Assembly: GCA_045539315.1 (NCBI GenBank)
Contig: JAZQFC010000037.1
Coordinates: 1 to 64,000, forward strand
DNA: 64,000 bases
Source: RUG11462 sp045539315
Lineage (GTDB): Bacteria; Bacillota; Clostridia; Oscillospirales; Acutalibacteraceae
Direction of reading: 5' to 3'
The stretch's first letter is position 1. Each line of letters opens with the position of its first letter. The notes below the pieces were generated by a model. The model did no database searches and had not been told where the DNA came from. It saw only the letters and a list, made by a program, of their open reading frames with translations. Below are positions 60,371 to 64,000 of this stretch, in pieces. Both the position numbers and the translations under genes were made by a program.

Positions 60371-62118
60371 TTTGATTTTAACCTTTCAACTAACTCTTCA
60401 TCAGGGTCAACAAAAGCAGTTTTATTAGTTTTATAAATAACCATACCAGGTTTTGCACCTACAGGTTTTTTAACATATTTAATTGGCGTATAATCAACCG
60501 GAACTAATCGCGATGCGCTCGCTTTTGAATTAGTAGCCGCAATTATTGCTGCTTCTTCTAATGTTTTATCAGGAAAATCTTCGCCATTTGATAAAACAAC
60601 AACGTGAGAGCCGGGTATGTTTTTTGTGTGAAACCACATATCCTGTTTTTCGGCAACTTTTGTTGTTAAATAATCATTTTGCAAATTATTTTTACCAACT
60701 AATATCGAATATCCATCGCTTGAAATATACTTTTCAAGAGTTGGTTTGCCCTGTTTTTTAGCCCTTTTTGATTTTGGAACACGAATATAACCACCATCAA
60801 TTAATTCTTCTTTAATCAAACTTATATCAGATGGGGTTTTTGCTATATTAATAGAATGCAAAACCGATTCAAAATAAATCAAATCTTCTTTTGCCTTTGC
60901 TATCAAATCACTAAGCATACCGGATGCAGTTGAAAGTTTACGATATAAATTAAAATATCTATGCGAATTTTTAACAGGTGAAAGACTGCTATCAAGCGGA
61001 ATTTCAATTGTTTTGCATTCAGGGTCATAGTAATTCATAACTTTTGCGCTACTGCTACCCGCTTCGATTAAATGCAAATTAGCCTTTATCAATTCGCCAT
61101 AAATTCTATAAGTTTCTTTTTTCTCAGTTGCCAAAAGTTCTTTTTCTCTGGCAACTATTTTTCTTTTTGTTCGAGAAATAAGATTATTAACTGTTTTTGT
61201 AACAGAAAGTGAAATTTGTTTAATTCGCTCTGCGCTGTCTTTTTTAGAAAAATAATTTTCTAAAAGCGAGTGAACATCATCATAATATTCACAAGTATAA
61301 CTATCGCCATATTGAGTAATCGGAATAAATGTAAACTCTTTGATTTTGCCTTGTTCATCACGCAGAATAACAGGCTTTACATCGTTTTCATAAGTTTGCT
61401 TAAACTCTTTTAAAACGCTTACCATCGCATTAAATTTGTCCGCATTAATCTCGCTTACAGGCAAATCAATGTTGCCAAAACTTAAAAAAGCTAATTCACG
61501 ATAAATAATCGGCGATAAGCCATCTATAACAGTTGAAAAAGCGTTTGAGGCTAAAAGTTCAGTATGATTTGCAATTTCTTTTGCAACTACGCTTTCATCT
61601 GTTTCAAAAAGGTTATATCTGCCGGTGCTTTGTGGAAACTCATAAGTAGCACCCGGCAATATAAATCTTTTGCCTTCTTCAGGGTCAACTCTTCTAACAG
61701 ACTCAATAATCTTCCTATTTTCAACGAAAATCACATTTGAAAGTCTGCCTAACATTTCAACAACAATTGTTATAACAACATCGTCACCTAACTCGTTTTT
61801 GCAATCAAAATCGAGCATTAAAATTCTATCAATTCCATATTGACGAACTGCTTTTAACCTTCCGCCACCAAGTTTTTTACGAAGCAACATACAAAGCATT
61901 GGCGGTACAGGTGGGTTTTCAAACTTTTCATTTGTGAAATGAATTCTCGCCGAATTTGGATTTGACGAAATCAAAAGAGTTTTTTTGAAATTTGGTTTAT
62001 TCAAAGATAAACAAATGCAATCTTTATACGGCATTGTTATCTTCTCAACACGGCTAGAAATTGCTGTTTCATTTAAACTTTTACAAATCAAGCCGAGCAA
62101 CGCTGCATCAAGTGCCAA
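60367..62118 (-). CDS. rqcH: RqcH / NFACT-family ribosome quality-control factor
   Basis: 583 aa. It binds stalled 50S-peptidyl-tRNA complexes and recruits tRNA-Ala to add alanine tails for degradation. NFACT-N domain with the tRNA-binding Asp97-Arg98 (GIDRIL), coiled-coil middle (about 270-415), and a C-terminal NFACT-R domain (DMWFHTKNIPGSHVVV near 500). Older name FbpA (fibronectin-binding). It is flanked by nif3-like upstream and DUF4250 downstream, on the same operon. Confidence 0.95.
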   Translation of the reverse strand: MALDAALLGLICKSLNETAISSRVEKITMPYKDCICLSLNKPNFKKTLLISSNPNSARIHFTNEKFENPPVPPMLCMLLRKKLGGGRLKAVRQYGIDRILMLDFDCKNELGDDVVITIVVEMLGRLSNVIFVENRKIIESVRRVDPEEGKRFILPGATYEFPQSTGRYNLFETDESVVAKEIANHTELLASNAFSTVIDGLSPIIYRELAFLSFGNIDLPVSEINADKFNAMVSVLKEFKQTYENDVKPVILRDEQGKIKEFTFIPITQYGDSYTCEYYDDVHSLLENYFSKKDSAERIKQISLSVTKTVNNLISRTKRKIVAREKELLATEKKETYRIYGELIKANLHLIEAGSSSAKVMNYYDPECKTIEIPLDSSLSPVKNSHRYFNLYRKLSTASGMLSDLIAKAKEDLIYFESVLHSINIAKTPSDISLIKEELIDGGYIRVPKSKRAKKQGKPTLEKYISSDGYSILVGKNNLQNDYLTTKVAEKQDMWFHTKNIPGSHVVVLSNGEDFPDKTLEEAAIIAATNSKASASRLVPVDYTPIKYVKKPVGAKPGMVIYKTNKTAFVDPDEELVERLKSK

Positions 62119-62139
62119 AACCTTTTCTCCTTTTTCGAT

Positions 62140-62904
62140 TTATAGCGCTTTATAAGGTGGTGTTTGCGAAATAATTCTAACATCACATTCAAGTTTATCT
62201 TTCAACAAAAGCGCCAATGGTTTTACAACAACATTTTCTGTTGAAAAATGGCCTGCATCAATAACTGTCATATCAAGGTCTTTTGCTAAAAGCCACTGAT
62301 GATGCTTAATCTCACTTGTAACAAAAGCATCTGCGCCTGCGGCTTTTGCTTGTAAAATAAACTCATTGCCTGCGCCACCATAAACACAAACTTTGCGAAT
62401 GTTTCTGCTACCTTCTATGTATCTCAAACCTTCAGAATTCAACTGGGTTTTTACAAACTGCGCAAAATCTAAAGGCGAAATCTCGCTAACGCTACCAATT
62501 CTCGCAATAGGCGCAGTATCAGGATATTCATTATCAACTAACTTTTCAACCATATCAAGACCGAGCGCCATTGCTAATCTATCATTAACGCCGCCTTTTG
62601 AACAGTCTAAATTAGTATGAGCGCAAATTGCCGCAATGTTATTTCTAATCAACATATAAGGCACACTCTCGGCTGTTACAGATGAAAGTTTATTAAAAAT
62701 AACAGGATGATGAGAAATAATCAAATCGCACTCGTTTTCTGCCGCTCTTCTTACAACATCACGAGTTATATCAAGGCAAACAGCAACTCTTCTAACTTGC
62801 CTATTCGCATCGCCAACTAATATACCAACATTATCAAATGGAAATCTTGTATTAAAAGGCGCTATATTATCAATCATTTTATAAATATCTGCTACTGTTG
62901 CCAC
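62140..62904 (-). CDS. Nif3-like dinuclear metal centre protein
   Basis: 254-aa short form of the NIF3/YqfO family (GTP cyclohydrolase I type 2 homologue). Metal ligands are visible: LIISHHPVIF (HxH-like, near 62), CAHTNLD near 93, and the C-terminal TVIDAGHFSTEN. The PII-like insert of Bacillus YqfO (longer, about 370 aa) is missing. Function in the family is unsettled. It lies next to trmK, a widely conserved pair in Firmicutes. Confidence 0.9.
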   Translation of the reverse strand: MATVADIYKMIDNIAPFNTRFPFDNVGILVGDANRQVRRVAVCLDITRDVVRRAAENECDLIISHHPVIFNKLSSVTAESVPYMLIRNNIAAICAHTNLDCSKGGVNDRLAMALGLDMVEKLVDNEYPDTAPIARIGSVSEISPLDFAQFVKTQLNSEGLRYIEGSRNIRKVCVYGGAGNEFILQAKAAGADAFVTSEIKHHQWLLAKDLDMTVIDAGHFSTENVVVKPLALLLKDKLECDVRIISQTPPYKAL

Positions 62905-62950
62905 AATTACTCTCCTAACATTTTAAAATAAAAATATGATACAAATGTGA

Positions 62951-63619
62951 TTAAATATTATCAAGCATTTTTAGTATATCTAACGCGCACTTATCTTCAC
63001 TGTTTGCTAATAACATACCCTTTGCTTTCTTAACTAGCGAAGTTTTAATCTTATCAACATACAGTTTTGATTTTTCATCTTGTTTTAAAAGGTGTTTGCC
63101 AAAATAATAAAACAAATCATCCTTATTGCTTTTTTCATTACAAAACTGCGCGTTTATAACAGTATAAATCTTGCTATTTGCTATTGCGCACTTTTCATCT
63201 ATAATCAAAAAGCCATTTTCACACAACCATTTTCTAACATCATAAACTTTAGACATAGGTTGCAAAACAAGATTATACTTTTCACTCTTTATGTATGGGC
63301 AGTCAGATAAAATACTTATTATCATCTCGCCACCCATTCCGGCAATAACTAAATCTGAAAATTCATCTTCATTTATGCCATCTAAACCGCCACAAAGTTT
63401 TAGTGTTACTTTATCTTCAACCGAACACTCACTAACTGTTTGCCTTGCGCTTTCAAGTGGCTTTTCGTTTATATCAGATGCCACTGCAGATTTAATCTTA
63501 CCTTTTTGCAATAAATAAGATGGAAGATACGCATGGTCAGTGCCTACATCGGCAAGTATTGAATTTTCTCTTACAAACTCTGCACAAGCAGATAATCTTT
63601 CATCAAGTGTTAAATTCAT
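62951..63619 (-). CDS. trmK: tRNA (adenine22-N1)-methyltransferase
   Basis: 222-aa class I SAM methyltransferase, methylating A22 of tRNAs (tRNA-Ser and -Leu among substrates in Bacillus). The SAM motif ADVGTDHAYLP near 23, SDINEKPLESAR, and VIAGMGGEMI near 92 are typical of TrmK (YqfN). It is the first gene of a five-gene operon. Substrate assignment follows from the family and the conserved link to nif3-like. Confidence 0.92.
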   Translation of the reverse strand: MNLTLDERLSACAEFVRENSILADVGTDHAYLPSYLLQKGKIKSAVASDINEKPLESARQTVSECSVEDKVTLKLCGGLDGINEDEFSDLVIAGMGGEMIISILSDCPYIKSEKYNLVLQPMSKVYDVRKWLCENGFLIIDEKCAIANSKIYTVINAQFCNEKSNKDDLFYYFGKHLLKQDEKSKLYVDKIKTSLVKKAKGMLLANSEDKCALDILKMLDNI

Positions 63620-63654
63620 AAATAGCCAACATTCTCCCAGTATCTTATACTTAT

Positions 63655-63683
63655 ATATTACAATTTTGTAACCAAAAAGTCAA
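63655..63683 (-). promoter_or_regulatory. promoter of the trmK operon
   Basis: TTGACT (63683-63678), 17-bp spacer, TAATAT (63660-63655). Confidence 0.6.
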
Positions 63684-63703
63684 TAGAAAATGCCCTTTTT
63701 CCA

Positions 63704-64000
63704 TTATTTTTTTACATTTTCCATTGCCGAAAGATGTGTAATTATAACCCTTGTTTTGTTTAATTCTGAAAACAATTCTGCTTTTTCTTTGTATTTGGCA
63801 AACGCTTGTATAGAAGAAATGCTCTCACCTATTATGCAAATTTCAGAATGGTTTACGAAATAGGTTAATTTCTTTTCGCTTTTTACCCAATTATCTTCTG
63901 CTTTTTCGCACAAATACAACGCCTTATCAAAATCATTGTTTTTTGCGGCTGTTTCGATTTGTTCTAAACTTTCTTTTAACTCGTTACTTGCTTGTTTTAC
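63704..64000 (-). CDS. DUF4363 family protein (5' end outside the window)
   Basis: The frame is open to the window edge, giving at least the last 98 residues (KQASNELKESLEQIETAA on to the stop). The pattern KAEDNWVKSEKKLTYFVNH followed by a helical IGESISSIQAFAKY matches DUF4363, a membrane-anchored family with an N-terminal TM that would lie outside this window. A short internal TTG start is not credible. Role unknown; transcribed toward trmK. Confidence 0.7.
   Translation of the reverse strand, partial: VKQASNELKESLEQIETAAKNNDFDKALYLCEKAEDNWVKSEKKLTYFVNHSEICIIGESISSIQAFAKYKEKAELFSELNKTRVIITHLSAMENVKK

Noticed and set aside
1..64000. CRISPR array, prophage, rRNA operon or antibiotic-resistance genes
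   Set aside because: No regularly spaced direct repeats, no phage structural genes, no rRNA and no resistance determinant were seen in the window.

Overview
The window is a low-GC Gram-positive chromosome segment from an anaerobic, endospore-forming member of the Clostridia, most like the gut Oscillospiraceae/Ruminococcaceae. The spore genes gpr, spoIVB, cwlD and a DUF3794-LysM gene show sporulation. RBSs are strong AGGAGG types, some starts are TTG/GTG, and sortases, LPXTG proteins, ECF vitamin transporters and the Firmicute-type pyrD/pyrK pair are present. No rRNA, CRISPR array, prophage or complete integrative element was seen. The species cannot be named from the sequence alone.

Layout. 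0-5 kb: M14 peptidase, NUDIX hydrolase, two tRNA-Ser genes followed by about 450 bp of tRNA-derived repeat fragments, then nagA with a membrane-anchored phosphate-binding-like protein and a small protein. 5-8.3 kb: gpr, rpsT, a cytidylate-kinase-like gene with a hairpin-rich leader, a sigma-region-4-like small protein and a CYTH protein. 8.3-18.2 kb: one long pyrimidine operon, pyrC-carB-pyrK-pyrD-pyrF-(SGNH hydrolase)-pyrE-(FakA-like domain)-pyrB-pyrI, without carA. 18.2-19.3 kb: a small membrane protein behind a structured leader with an intrinsic terminator, and a RAYT-type transposase whose own coding sequence holds a 27-bp inverted repeat. 19.3-28.8 kb: a sortase-dependent pilus operon on the minus strand, in transcription order coiled-coil protein, signal peptidase I, tip adhesin, major pilin, class C sortase, minor pilin, and a sortase-fold protein lacking the catalytic residues. 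28.8-35.7 kb: amidohydrolase, spoIVB, phosphodiesterase, SDR, and a 969-residue surface protein of unknown function. 35.9-39.1 kb: bioY-birA (candidate BirA operator) divergent from a TPP-riboswitch-controlled thiT, then purC. 39.1-44.1 kb: LytTR/DUF3021 pair and the pstSCAB-phoU operon, whose PstS is circularly permuted. 44.2-51.6 kb: DUF3794-LysM, ilvE, two envelope glycosyltransferase-type genes, PHP phosphoesterase, MGMT-like protein. 51.6-57.8 kb: cyclophilin, LCP and class B sortase operon, then cwlD-radA-GH5. 57.8-64 kb: GH24 lysozyme with FN3-like repeats, a 58-residue DUF4250 gene, rqcH, nif3-like, trmK, and a DUF4363 gene cut by the window edge.

How parts work together. The pyr operon carries every de novo UMP step from carbamoyl phosphate onward plus the large CPSase subunit. 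The pilus operon is self-contained: secretion (dedicated signal peptidase), subunits with E-box and sorting signals, and polymerising sortase. A separate class B sortase sits with an LCP ligase. Phosphate uptake, biotin and thiamine uptake each carry recognisable local regulatory sequence. The most unusual items are the pseudosortase, the permuted PstS, the self-embedded REP-like inverted repeat in the RAYT gene, the orphan FakA domain in the pyr operon, the tRNA-Ser-derived repeat field and two unassigned structured leaders.
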